Notes under the pieces: model-generated
Database searches by the model: none
What the model was told of the DNA's origin: nothing
The model's input: only the letters and a program-made list of their open reading frames with translations
In this document: in pieces, positions 1-6,420 of the stretch
Numbering within the stretch: position 1 is the stretch's first letter
Layout: each line of letters begins with the position of its first letter
Translations under genes and position numbers: made by a program
Assembly (NCBI GenBank): GCA_023249795.1
Contig: JAHFBU010000073.1
Location: forward strand, 1-8,087
DNA: 8,087 nucleotides
Direction: 5' to 3'
Source: Syntrophaceae bacterium
Lineage (GTDB): Bacteria > Desulfobacterota > Syntrophia > Syntrophales > UBA5619

Positions 1-600
1 GTTGCAGATCTCCTTCCAGGCCGCAACCACCGCCATAGCGCATCCGGAGCCCTTGATCTTCTCGTACTTGCGGAGAATTTCGACGGGGATTTCCTTCTTG
101 AGTTCTTCGCCTTTTCGGACGCAGCCGTCCAGTTCACCTTCGAGAGAACTCATCTCCTCCCCAACCTTCTTTATTTCCTCTTCATAGAGCCGGCGTCTGA
201 CGTTGAGTTCCTCTTCTTTCGACTTCAGCGCGGTTTCATGTCGTTCGATCTCGTCAAGAAGGGAGATGATCTCATCCTCCGTCTTGCCGTTCTTGGATTC
301 AAAAACATCGATCTCCTTGAGCATAGATTGATACTCTTTGTTATTCTTGACCTCATAGAGTCTCTCCCGCGTCCGTTTCAGCGTCTGCTGCCCCGCCTGC
401 AACTGGACATCCTTTTCCTTTCTACGCTTTCTCGCACTTTCCACCTGCTCCCGCTGCGCCTCCGCGGACTTGCAGAAGAGATCAAATTCCTCCTCCAACG
501 TCTTCATCCGAACCGGCAGGTTTGTTCTCTTCGCGTGAATCCTGCCCACTTCCAATTCGACCTTCTGCAATTCAATCAGGCGCGCCAACTGTTCTATCAA
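1..600 (-). CDS. C4-type zinc-ribbon coiled-coil protein (COG1579-like), N-terminal 200 residues, 3' end outside window
   Basis: The reading frame is open for 200 codons from a TTG at 600 to the window edge. The TTG follows a purine-rich AGGGGGAGGCGG stretch, and no ATG or GTG lies in frame nearby, so TTG is the best start. Residues 1-180 are heptad-like and rich in E, K, R and L, predicting a long antiparallel coiled coil. Around residues 84-98 is VKNNKEYQSMLKEI, which resembles the conserved hinge of the COG1579 family. Near the edge, RKYEKIKGSGCAMAVV leads into Cys199, which should be the first ligand of the C-terminal four-cysteine zinc ribbon; the other ligands lie outside the window. 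Family members are about 240 residues long, cytoplasmic and of poorly defined function, with a proposed nucleic-acid role. The position behind rpoD and a tRNA matches my memory of deltaproteobacterial gene order. A strong terminator lies just upstream, so it needs readthrough or a promoter I cannot see. Confidence 0.85.
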   Translation of the reverse strand, partial: MIEQLARLIELQKVELEVGRIHAKRTNLPVRMKTLEEEFDLFCKSAEAQREQVESARKRRKEKDVQLQAGQQTLKRTRERLYEVKNNKEYQSMLKEIDVFESKNGKTEDEIISLLDEIERHETALKSKEEELNVRRRLYEEEIKKVGEEMSSLEGELDGCVRKGEELKKEIPVEILRKYEKIKGSGCAMAVVAAWKEICN

Positions 601-645
601 CCGCCTCCCCCTTTCGTCTGAACAAATGCACCGGGGTCTCCGACC

Positions 646-678
646 AAAAAAAAATGCACCATCCACTGGTGCATTTTT
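646..678 (-). terminator. Intrinsic terminator behind the tRNA gene
   Basis: AAAAATGCACC (650-660) and GGTGCATTTTT (668-678) form a perfect 11-bp stem around a 7-nt loop. Read on the minus strand, the stem runs into nine T residues (654-646), the classical shape of a factor-independent terminator for transcripts from the tRNA and rpoD. On the plus strand the stem is followed by only a short T-rich stretch, so function in that direction is doubtful. A third copy of the arm, AAATGCACC, lies at 624-632, between the terminator and the zinc-ribbon gene. Confidence 0.85.
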
Positions 679-771
679 ATTAGGAGATAATTCCGCTTCC
701 CCGCTTTGCCTGTCCGATCATCAAAGAAAACATCCTTCCCATACGCTTCAGATTCCTCTCTCCTTCATCCA

Positions 772-847
772 TGGTGGGCCCACCTGGATTCGAACCAGGG
801 ACCGACCGGTTATGAGCCGGTGGCTCTACCAATTGAGCTATGGGCCC
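772..847 (-). tRNA. tRNA with CAU anticodon, probably tRNA-Ile2 (lysidine type)
   Basis: The minus strand folds into a complete 76-nt cloverleaf. The acceptor stem is GGGCCCA/TGGGCCC (7 bp), the D arm is GCTC/GAGC, the anticodon stem is ACCGG/CCGGT around CTCATAA, and the T arm is CCTGG/CCAGG with loop TTCGAAT. The discriminator is A and the CCA end is encoded in the DNA. The anticodon is CAU, so it could be elongator Met or the minor Ile tRNA whose C34 is converted to lysidine by TilS. The acceptor pairs C4-G69, C5-G68 and C6-G67 match E. coli tRNA-Ile2 and differ from E. coli tRNA-Met (U4-A69, A5-U68). The CGGCTCATAACCG core also resembles Ile2 of other bacteria. It is not initiator tRNA, because G1-C72 is paired. 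Existence is near certain; the Ile2 identity is likely but not proven. Confidence 0.95.
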
Positions 848-883
848 TTTCCGGAATGAATGGAGTTTTTCCAATGAGTCGTA

Positions 884-910
884 ATTATATCCCCCGTCCT
901 GTCTTGTCAA
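884..910 (-). promoter_or_regulatory. Sigma70 promoter for the tRNA gene
   Basis: On the minus strand TTGACA (910-905) and TATAAT (889-884) both match the sigma70 consensus at all six positions. They are separated by 15 bp, two shorter than the optimum. The -35 box starts 3 bp after the rpoD stop codon. Transcription would begin around 877, leaving a leader of about 30 nt before the tRNA 5' end at 847, to be removed by RNase P. This allows tRNA synthesis independent of the rpoD operon. The short spacer is the main reservation. Confidence 0.75.
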
Positions 911-913
911 TAC

Positions 914-2668
914 TTATTTGCCCGCCGGCTTCAGAAGACGCTTCTTTGCCGGATTCAACGGCTTCCGGGCAGCGCTCGATTCGATCTGCCTTGCCCTCTC
1001 ACGGCTCATCTCCAGAGATTCCCGCGATTCTTCCGCCGAATAATCCCCCCGCTCGCTGATTCCGAAACGCATGCGGAGCACCTTTTCCTCCCTGGGCGTC
1101 AGGGTCGAGAGGATCTTGCGGGTCTGTTCCGCCAGGTCCATGCTGATGGTGGCCTCCGCCGGCGACATGATCTTCTTGTCCTCGATGAAATCCCCGAGGT
1201 GGCTGTCCTCTTCCTCGCCGATCGGGGTCTCCAGGGAAATGGGTTCCTTGGCGATCTTCAGGACCTTCCGGACCTTTTCCAGCGGGAACTCCATCTTGTT
1301 GGCGATCTCCTCCGGGTTGGGTTCTCGCCCCAGCTCCTGCACGAGATAGCGGGAGGTTCGGATCAATTTGTTGATCGTCTCGATCATGTGCACCGGAATC
1401 CGGATGGTTCTCGCCTGGTCGGCGATGGCCCGGGTGATCGCCTGACGGATCCACCAGGTGGCATAGGTGGAAAATTTATAGCCACGCTGGTACTCGAACT
1501 TGTCGACCGCCTTCATGAGCCCGATATTGCCCTCCTGGATCAGATCCAGAAACTGAAGGCCCCGATTTGTATACTTCTTGGCAATACTCACGACCAGGCG
1601 CAGATTCGCTTCCACCAACTTTCTCTTCGCGATTTCCGCCTTCCACGCCCCGGTCTCGATGGCCACCATCGACTTCTTCAACGCCGTCACGGGAAGCCCC
1701 GTCTCCTGGGCGATCTCATTGAGCCGGTGGTTGGCCTCCCGGATGGTCTTCTCGCTGGTTTTCAATCTCCTCAGGGATATCCCCGTTTTCCGTGCGACCG
1801 CCTCGGCACTCCTGACGGACTTGTTCATCTTCGCCCAGGCCTCTTCCATCTGAGCCAGTGTAAGCCCCGTAGACTTCTTGCACCGGTTGATGGACTCGTC
1901 CAGCTGCTCCACCTCCTTGACATACACGCGGAGATTCGCCACCATCCGGTCGATCTGTTTCTTGCTGAAGCGAACCTTCCGGCAGTATTTGACGATGCTC
2001 CGGCGGTTCTTCTCCAGTGTCTCCTTAAGTTCCTGCCTCTCGTCGGCGTCGATCCCCTTCTTCGAATTCAAAGTTTTTTTGATCGTATCGTTCTTGCGGA
2101 CGAGGGCCGTGACCTTGTCGAGCAGCTTGATGACACGCTCCCGGTGCATGTCCTCCTCCATGACGCCGTCCTCGTCCTCAATGTTGTCCACAACGCTCTT
2201 CACACGGATCGCCCCGTTCTTCAACTGGGCGCCGAGATTGACCACGTCCTGAAGGGAGATGTTTACGCTGAAGACCGCCTCCATGCTCTCCTGCGCCCCC
2301 TCTTCGATCACCTTGGCGATCTCAACCTCGCCCTCCCGGCTGAGCAGGGAAACCTGCCCCATCTCCCGCAGATACATTTTTACCGGATCGCCGGTCCTGC
2401 CGACCGCCGGCAGCAGGCCGAGGAGATCCTCACGCTTGATCTCGACCCGCTCTTCCGCCGCCTTCTTGACGACCAACTTGGCCCCTTTGTCCGAGTCAAT
2501 GATGTCGATATTCTTCTCGCCGAAGAGCATGATGATATCGTCGATCTGGTCGGAAGAGACGACGTCGGAGGGAAGCAGGTCATTGACATCGTCATAGGTG
2601 AGAAATCCCTTTTCCTCTCCCAGAGTGATCAACTTCTTGAATTCATCCGATTCGATCTCTTTTGCCAT
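914..2668 (-). CDS. rpoD: RNA polymerase housekeeping sigma factor RpoD (sigma70)
   Basis: A 584-residue group 1 sigma factor that directs RNA polymerase to -35/-10 promoters. Region 1.1 spans about residues 5-60 (KGFLTYDDVNDLLP). Region 1.2 is about 93-122 (GDPVKMYLREMG). A long non-conserved acidic and basic segment covers about 125-340. Region 2 is about 350-420, including LRLVVSIAKKY, FLDLIQEGNIGLMKAVDKF and the -10-reading FSTYATWWIRQAITRAI. Region 3 is 421-500 and region 4 is 515-584. The DNA-reading motif SRERARQIE (555-563) keeps the Arg, Glu and Gln contacts, but surrounding positions in region 4.2 differ from the usual consensus (see findings). I chose ATG 2668 because MAKEIESDEF resembles family N-termini and GGGAG lies 8 nt upstream. 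A TTG at 2695 behind AGGAGG would add nine residues and is a real alternative. It lies 90 bp after dnaG with no terminator between, so they are probably cotranscribed. Confidence 0.96.
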   Translation of the reverse strand: MAKEIESDEFKKLITLGEEKGFLTYDDVNDLLPSDVVSSDQIDDIIMLFGEKNIDIIDSDKGAKLVVKKAAEERVEIKREDLLGLLPAVGRTGDPVKMYLREMGQVSLLSREGEVEIAKVIEEGAQESMEAVFSVNISLQDVVNLGAQLKNGAIRVKSVVDNIEDEDGVMEEDMHRERVIKLLDKVTALVRKNDTIKKTLNSKKGIDADERQELKETLEKNRRSIVKYCRKVRFSKKQIDRMVANLRVYVKEVEQLDESINRCKKSTGLTLAQMEEAWAKMNKSVRSAEAVARKTGISLRRLKTSEKTIREANHRLNEIAQETGLPVTALKKSMVAIETGAWKAEIAKRKLVEANLRLVVSIAKKYTNRGLQFLDLIQEGNIGLMKAVDKFEYQRGYKFSTYATWWIRQAITRAIADQARTIRIPVHMIETINKLIRTSRYLVQELGREPNPEEIANKMEFPLEKVRKVLKIAKEPISLETPIGEEEDSHLGDFIEDKKIMSPAEATISMDLAEQTRKILSTLTPREEKVLRMRFGISERGDYSAEESRESLEMSRERARQIESSAARKPLNPAKKRLLKPAGK

Positions 2669-2758
2669 ATCGGTTTCTCCCGGTGTTCTGTTCAAGTATC
2701 CTCCTACCGCCCTGTTTTCGGGTGGGCCGCCGGTTTGCGATAAAAATAACGGTGCGAT

Positions 2759-4546
2759 TCAGGACGGCCCCTTCTTTTCCAGAAGAAGTCTATTCTTTTC
2801 CATGAAGAGACGGTCCTGCAATCCCTGGTCTTTGATCCTCTCCGCCTCCATAATCTGGCGCGTCAGGATTTTGTCCCGCCCCCGGTTGGACCGCTCACGG
2901 ATCTTCCGGATCGTGTCGGCCACGAGGCGTTCTATCAGTTCCCGCGGATAGGGATTTTCCCCCATGAACAGATCCAGAAGCCTCGCCCGCACCGGACCCT
3001 CCTCGATCCCGCTCACGAGGGAGAATACATCCGGAATCGCCCCGCCCTCTTTTCCGGCGGCGGCAAGCAACCTCTCTCCCACCAACCTCAACTCTTCCGT
3101 TGTAAACCAATCCATAACCCCGGACACCGCCACCGTCGGAATCCATTCCGGGCATTCCAGCATCATGTGAATCAGGCTCAACTCCAGTTGATCGGGTTCC
3201 CGAATGGTCTTCCTTCGCACCGGCTCGGTCGGCGACCCGGCCGGACGGGAGCGGGCGCGCAGAACCTCTGTCTTCAGGACCTCCTGATCGAAGTTCAGTC
3301 TCTCCGCCACCTTTTTGATGAACAGGTTTCTCTCGACGTCATCCTCGATCCGAGAGACAAAGGCAACGGACTCCCTGAGTTTGTCCCGATCCTCCTGAAG
3401 CGTTCCCCTGCCGCCGAGAATTTCGTCGATGTAGTAATCGACCATCGGCACGGAACGGGCCACCAAGTCTTCCATTTTGTCTCGGCCGCGGGTCCGGACA
3501 AAGTCGTCCGGATCAAGACCGTCGGGAAGGATGACCGCCCTGGCATGGACATTTCCGGCCAGAAACAGCTCCAGGCTTCTGGCGAGCGCCTTCCTGCCGG
3601 CTTCGTCCGGATCAAACACGGCGACTACGCGAAGCGCATACCGCCGGAGCAGATCGACCTGTGTCCGGGTCAGCGCCGTTCCCAGCGTGGCCACGACATT
3701 TTGAATGCCTGCGCTCCAGAGGGCGATCAGGTCGAAATAACCCTCGACCAGCAGAGAAAAGCCGGCCTGCCGGATCGTCTCCCGTGTTCGGGAAAGACCG
3801 AAGAGGTTATTCCCCTTCGTGTAAACAGGCGACTCCGGAGAATTCATGTATTTCGGCTCGCCCGAGCCCATGATCCGGCCGCCGAAGGCAATGACATGGC
3901 CGTCGACGTCCTCAATCGGGATCATCAACCTCCCGCGAAACCGGTCGTAATACCCGCTGTCTCCTTCACCTGTCCGTTGAACCGCAAGGCCGGCCTGTTC
4001 GACAAGCCTCGCTGAAATTCCCTTCTTTTCCAGAAAATCAAGCAGGCGACTCCGTCCGTCCGGGGCAAAACCGATCCGGAACGTTTGGATCGCGTCCGCT
4101 TCAATACCCCTTTTCCGGAGATACTCTTTGGCCCTCTCCCCCGCCGACGACTGGAGCGCCCTCACAAAATACTCGGCAGCAAGTCCGTTGACCCGGCGAA
4201 TCTGCTCCCCGAGGGAGTAACGATCCTTCTCTTCCGGGGTCATGCTCCTCTCGGGAATGACAACGCCCGTCTTTCCCGCGACGTGGCGAACCGCCTCGGG
4301 AAAGGTCAGATGGTTCAGCTTCATCAGGAAGGAGAAGACATTTCCCCCCTCGCTGCAGCCGAAGCAGTAGAACATCTGTTTGTCGGGACTCACCGTAAAG
4401 GAGGGGGTCTTCTCCCGGTGAAATGGACAGAGCCCCAGGAAGTTCCTCCCCGCCTTTTTCAGGGTCACATACTCCCCGATCAGAGAAACGATATCGGCCC
4501 GTCTGCGGACCTCCTCGATCTTATCCTCGGGAATGGACCCCTTCAA
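2759..4546 (-). CDS. dnaG: DNA primase DnaG
   Basis: A 595-residue primase that makes the RNA primers for replication at the fork, partnered with DnaB helicase. The N-terminal CHC2 zinc-binding domain has ligands C40, H43, C61 and C64 (CPFHREKTPSF, FYCFGC). The core shows the RNA-polymerase basic region (about 203-252, YMNSPESPVYTKG). It is followed by the TOPRIM domain with E268 in EGYFD, D312 and D314 in FDPDEAG, and D345/D347 in LDPDD, matching the catalytic metal-binding acids of E. coli DnaG. FDPD replaces the more common FDGD, which leaves both acids in place. The C-terminal 150 or so residues should be the helicase-binding domain, which is poorly conserved. The start is a TTG at 4546 with AGGGGG about 8 nt upstream; that site overlaps the yqeY stop, so the two genes (11 bp apart) are probably translationally linked. 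Confidence 0.97.
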   Translation of the reverse strand: MKGSIPEDKIEEVRRRADIVSLIGEYVTLKKAGRNFLGLCPFHREKTPSFTVSPDKQMFYCFGCSEGGNVFSFLMKLNHLTFPEAVRHVAGKTGVVIPERSMTPEEKDRYSLGEQIRRVNGLAAEYFVRALQSSAGERAKEYLRKRGIEADAIQTFRIGFAPDGRSRLLDFLEKKGISARLVEQAGLAVQRTGEGDSGYYDRFRGRLMIPIEDVDGHVIAFGGRIMGSGEPKYMNSPESPVYTKGNNLFGLSRTRETIRQAGFSLLVEGYFDLIALWSAGIQNVVATLGTALTRTQVDLLRRYALRVVAVFDPDEAGRKALARSLELFLAGNVHARAVILPDGLDPDDFVRTRGRDKMEDLVARSVPMVDYYIDEILGGRGTLQEDRDKLRESVAFVSRIEDDVERNLFIKKVAERLNFDQEVLKTEVLRARSRPAGSPTEPVRRKTIREPDQLELSLIHMMLECPEWIPTVAVSGVMDWFTTEELRLVGERLLAAAGKEGGAIPDVFSLVSGIEEGPVRARLLDLFMGENPYPRELIERLVADTIRKIRERSNRGRDKILTRQIMEAERIKDQGLQDRLFMEKNRLLLEKKGPS

Positions 4547-4557
4547 GGAACAGCCCC

Positions 4558-5004
4558 CTATGCGGACAATACAAGTTTAACCTTTTCGCCAACCGTCTTG
4601 CCATCGGCCTTGCCGGCCACCTTCGGCATCAGGGCCTTCATGACCTTTCCCATATCCCGAACGCCCGCGGCCCCGGTCTCCCGGACCGCCTCGGCAATGA
4701 TTTCGTCGAGTTGGGCCTCTGACATCTGCGTCGGCATGAACTCCTGGATCACCTTGAGTTCCGCCTCTTCCTTAGCGACGAGATCGGGTCTGCCGCCTTT
4801 ATCAAACTGTTCGATTGAGTCCCTTCGCTGCTTCACCATCCCCGAAAGATACTGGAGGAACTCGGCTTCGTTGAGCTCGCGCTTCAGGTCGATCTCTCGG
4901 TTGTGGAGGCCATTCTTCAACAAGCGCAGGGCCGAGAGCCGCATCTTGTCCGTCGCCTTGGCGGCCAGAATCATATCCTGATCCAATTTATTTTTGAATG
5001 TCAT
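4558..5004 (-). CDS. yqeY: GatB/YqeY domain protein
   Basis: 148 residues, the usual length for the stand-alone YqeY family, which is homologous to the C-terminal tail domain of the GatB subunit of tRNA-dependent amidotransferase. Its exact role is not established; tRNA binding is assumed from the homology. Diagnostic stretches are MRLSALRLLKN (21-31), VKQRRDSIEQFDKGGRPDL (57-75), the KEEAELKVIQEFMP segment (78-91) and DMGKVMKALMPKVAGKADGK (117-136). ATG 5004 is chosen because GGAGG lies 10 nt upstream and the family N-terminus begins here. A longer frame back to TTG 5061 would run through the promoter and lacks family similarity. It is the first gene of a yqeY-dnaG-rpoD operon. In related bacteria I recall rpsU in this neighbourhood; it is not present here. 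Confidence 0.93.
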   Translation of the reverse strand: MTFKNKLDQDMILAAKATDKMRLSALRLLKNGLHNREIDLKRELNEAEFLQYLSGMVKQRRDSIEQFDKGGRPDLVAKEEAELKVIQEFMPTQMSEAQLDEIIAEAVRETGAAGVRDMGKVMKALMPKVAGKADGKTVGEKVKLVLSA

Positions 5005-5033
5005 CGCTTGCGGGCCTCCGTGTTCGGACCAGT

Positions 5034-5061
5034 AACATAGATCATCTTCGCGTTTTGTCAA
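5034..5061 (-). promoter_or_regulatory. Sigma70-like promoter of the yqeY-dnaG-rpoD operon
   Basis: On the minus strand a perfect TTGACA (5061-5056) is followed after 16 bp by TATGTT (5039-5034), which matches TATAAT at four of six positions. Transcription would begin near 5027, giving a leader of about 23 nt that carries the GGAGG ribosome site for ATG 5004. It lies in the 72-bp gap between the HIT gene stop and yqeY. It would allow primase and sigma factor to be expressed independently of the his/HIT genes upstream. Confidence 0.65.
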
Positions 5062-5076
5062 CGGGACGCAACGTTT

Positions 5077-5421
5077 TCAGGCCAGGTCGCCCCGGAGCTT
5101 TCGGCCGCCCAGCAGATGCATATGGAGATGGAAGACCACCTGCCCTCCCTCTTCATTGCAGTTGATCACCACCCGGAACCCCCTCTCGTCAACTTTCTTT
5201 AACCGGGCAACCTCGCGGGCGGCGGACATCATCGCCTGGAGATCCATCATCCCTTCCGCATCCGCGTCCATCAGGGTGGCGATGTGCCTTTTGGGGATGA
5301 TGATGATGTGAACCGGGGCCATGGGCTGGATATCCTCAAAAGCCAGGATCCGTTCATCTTCATACACCTTGCGGCAGGGAATCGTTCCCGCCACGATCTT
5401 GCAGAATATGCACGCCTCCAT
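5077..5421 (-). CDS. HIT (histidine triad) family protein, HinT-like
   Basis: A 114-residue protein of the HinT branch of the HIT superfamily, whose members are purine nucleotide phosphoramidases or nucleotidyl hydrolases that act as cytoplasmic homodimers. The C-terminal histidine triad is FHLHMHLLGG (97-106); H100 would be the catalytic nucleophile, with H98 and H102 flanking. The N-terminal CIFCKIVAGTIPCRKVYED (4-22) carries the C-x2-C pair seen in many bacterial HinT proteins, probably zinc-binding together with H46 and H98. MAPVHIIIIPKRHI (34-47) is the usual nucleotide-pocket strand. ATG 5421 is preceded by GGGAGG. A longer frame begins at 5559, inside the inverted-repeat element, and lacks family similarity, so I reject it. 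The natural substrate cannot be told from sequence. Confidence 0.95.
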   Translation of the reverse strand: MEACIFCKIVAGTIPCRKVYEDERILAFEDIQPMAPVHIIIIPKRHIATLMDADAEGMMDLQAMMSAAREVARLKKVDERGFRVVINCNEEGGQVVFHLHMHLLGGRKLRGDLA

Positions 5422-5458
5422 ATTCCTCCCTTCCCCCTTCAACAAGACCTCCGCGCAA

Positions 5459-5579
5459 CTTGAGAACATGAGCCCGGTAGCGTGCATTGGAGATTTTTCG
5501 GGGCACCCTGCCCCCGCAGCAACGCAAGGAGGCGCGGGATCGAAAAATGTCCAGCGCACGAAGGGCTCGTGTTCTCAAG
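5459..5579. repeat. Long imperfect inverted-repeat element (REP/MITE-like) in the hisA-HIT gap
   Basis: The left arm (5459-5500) and the reverse complement of the right arm (5541-5579) align over nearly their whole length, both starting CTTGAGAACA and ending ATTTTTCG. I count 33 Watson-Crick pairs plus two G-T positions that would wobble in plus-strand RNA, one 5-nt/2-nt internal bulge and two mismatches. The 40-nt centre begins with a smaller perfect hairpin (GGGGCA-CCC-TGCCCC, 5500-5514, sharing one base with the arm). It also holds a second weak pairing, CCCGC (5513-5517) with GCGGG (5534-5538). No protein frame or target-site duplication is evident. The size and terminal symmetry fit a dispersed palindromic repeat or a small non-autonomous element. 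A very stable RNA hairpin acting on hisA or HIT mRNA is the alternative. Whether it recurs in the genome cannot be seen here. Confidence 0.75.
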
Positions 5580-5588
5580 GCCATCTTA

Positions 5589-5609
5589 GCCGGAGGGAAA
5601 CACCCCGGC
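5589..5609 (-). terminator. Weak terminator-like hairpin just after hisA
   Basis: GCCGG (5589-5593) pairs with CCGGC (5605-5609), extended by two more G-C pairs past a bulged A, within 8 bp of the hisA stop codon. No T-run follows on the minus strand, so it is not a standard intrinsic terminator. It could pause polymerase or protect the hisA mRNA 3' end, perhaps together with the larger inverted repeat 10 bp further on. Confidence 0.3.
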
Positions 5610-5616
5610 GTACGCC

Positions 5617-6357
5617 TCACACCCCGCGACTGACACCGTTGGCGCAGTCGATAGCCTCCGTAAGGGAGAGCGCGCCCGTATAGAGAGCCTTCCCCGCGAT
5701 CACACCGATGACGCCCCGGTTCTCCAGGGGGATGAGCCTCTCGATGTCCCGGATTCCTGAGACGCCGCCGGAGGCAATGACCGGGATCCCGGTCGCTTCG
5801 GCCATCGCCAGGGTCGCCGCGACATTTACACCGGTTTCCATGCCGTCCCGGGATATATCCGTATAGATCAGCGCGGCGGGCCGGTCCTCCAAAAACCGGA
5901 GCGCCACCTCCACCGCGCTCTCCTCCGTCTTTTCCGTCCATCCCCGAACGGCGACGCGCCCGCCGACCGCATCGATGCCCAGGATCACCTGCCCGGGAAA
6001 ATTTAGACAGGCCTCCTTCACAAACTCCGGATCATTGAGGGCGGCCGTGCCAAGAATCACCCATTGCACCCCGCTCTGCAGGTAGGTTTCCACCGTCTTC
6101 ATCGCCCGGATGCCGCCCCCGACCTCCACCGGCAGCCCCGTCTCCGCCACGATTTCCCGGATCACCGCCTCATGGCGCGGGAAGCCGGCGAGGGAACCGT
6201 CCAGATCGACCACGTGGAGACGTTCGGCGCCCCGTTGCTTCCAGACGGAGGCCAGGACCGCCGGATCGTCCGCGTAAACGGTCGCCCGCCCGAAGTCCCC
6301 CTGGGCCAGTCGCACGCAACGGCCGTCCTTCAGATCGATAGCGGGAATGACAATCAT
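5617..6357 (-). CDS. hisA: HisA: ProFAR isomerase, histidine biosynthesis
   Basis: A 246-residue (beta/alpha)8-barrel enzyme that isomerises ProFAR to PRFAR, the fourth step of histidine synthesis, in the cytoplasm. The catalytic aspartates are visible: D8 in IPAIDLKDG and D129 in ILGIDAVGGRVAVRGW, at the same numbers as in E. coli HisA. Phosphate-binding loops are VGGGIR (79-84), ASGGVS (195-200) and GKALY (222-226). TDISRDGM (166-173) is the conserved loop at the second half-barrel. I start at ATG 6357; a TTG immediately before it would add one residue and shift D8 to D9. No clear ribosome site is seen beyond a weak AAAGAGA. TrpF-like or bifunctional PriA activity is not suggested by anything I see. 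It lies 63 bp after the lipoprotein gene, probably in the same transcript as hisG and hisB. Confidence 0.96.
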   Translation of the reverse strand: MIVIPAIDLKDGRCVRLAQGDFGRATVYADDPAVLASVWKQRGAERLHVVDLDGSLAGFPRHEAVIREIVAETGLPVEVGGGIRAMKTVETYLQSGVQWVILGTAALNDPEFVKEACLNFPGQVILGIDAVGGRVAVRGWTEKTEESAVEVALRFLEDRPAALIYTDISRDGMETGVNVAATLAMAEATGIPVIASGGVSGIRDIERLIPLENRGVIGVIAGKALYTGALSLTEAIDCANGVSRGV

Positions 6358-6420
6358 CAATAGATCTCTTTACAATCAAGGATTTCCGCCGGGGTGTGGC
6401 ATTTCAGGGCGGCGACAACG

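Noticed and set aside
680..910. Minus-strand 76-residue frame across the tRNA
   Set aside because: It contains the familiar translation of a tRNA gene (IAQLVEPPAHNRSVPGSNPG) and runs back through the promoter. It is an artefact, and no independent ribosome site supports its short tail after the tRNA.
1199..2743. Plus-strand 514-residue frame opposite rpoD
   Set aside because: It is a mirror of the codon bias of rpoD on the other strand. Its translation shows no recognisable domain, and the rpoD protein is unmistakable.
3167..4015. Plus-strand 282-residue frame opposite dnaG
   Set aside because: Antisense shadow of the GC-rich dnaG gene with no domain I recognise.
5005..5061. N-terminal extension of YqeY to TTG 5061
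   Set aside because: The extension would be encoded by the -35 box and spacer of the promoter, while ATG 5004 gives the usual 148-residue length and has GGAGG upstream.
5422..5559. N-terminal extension of the HIT protein to 5559
   Set aside because: The extra residues are encoded by the inverted-repeat element and do not resemble HIT proteins. ATG 5421 has a ribosome site and gives the normal length.
5459..5579. CRISPR array or insertion sequence
   Set aside because: There is only one pair of inverted arms, no direct repeats with spacers, and no transposase frame.
5360..5941. Minus-strand 193-residue frame overlapping the end of hisA and the inverted repeat
   Set aside because: Low-complexity Gly/Arg-rich translation in a shifted frame of hisA; no family similarity.
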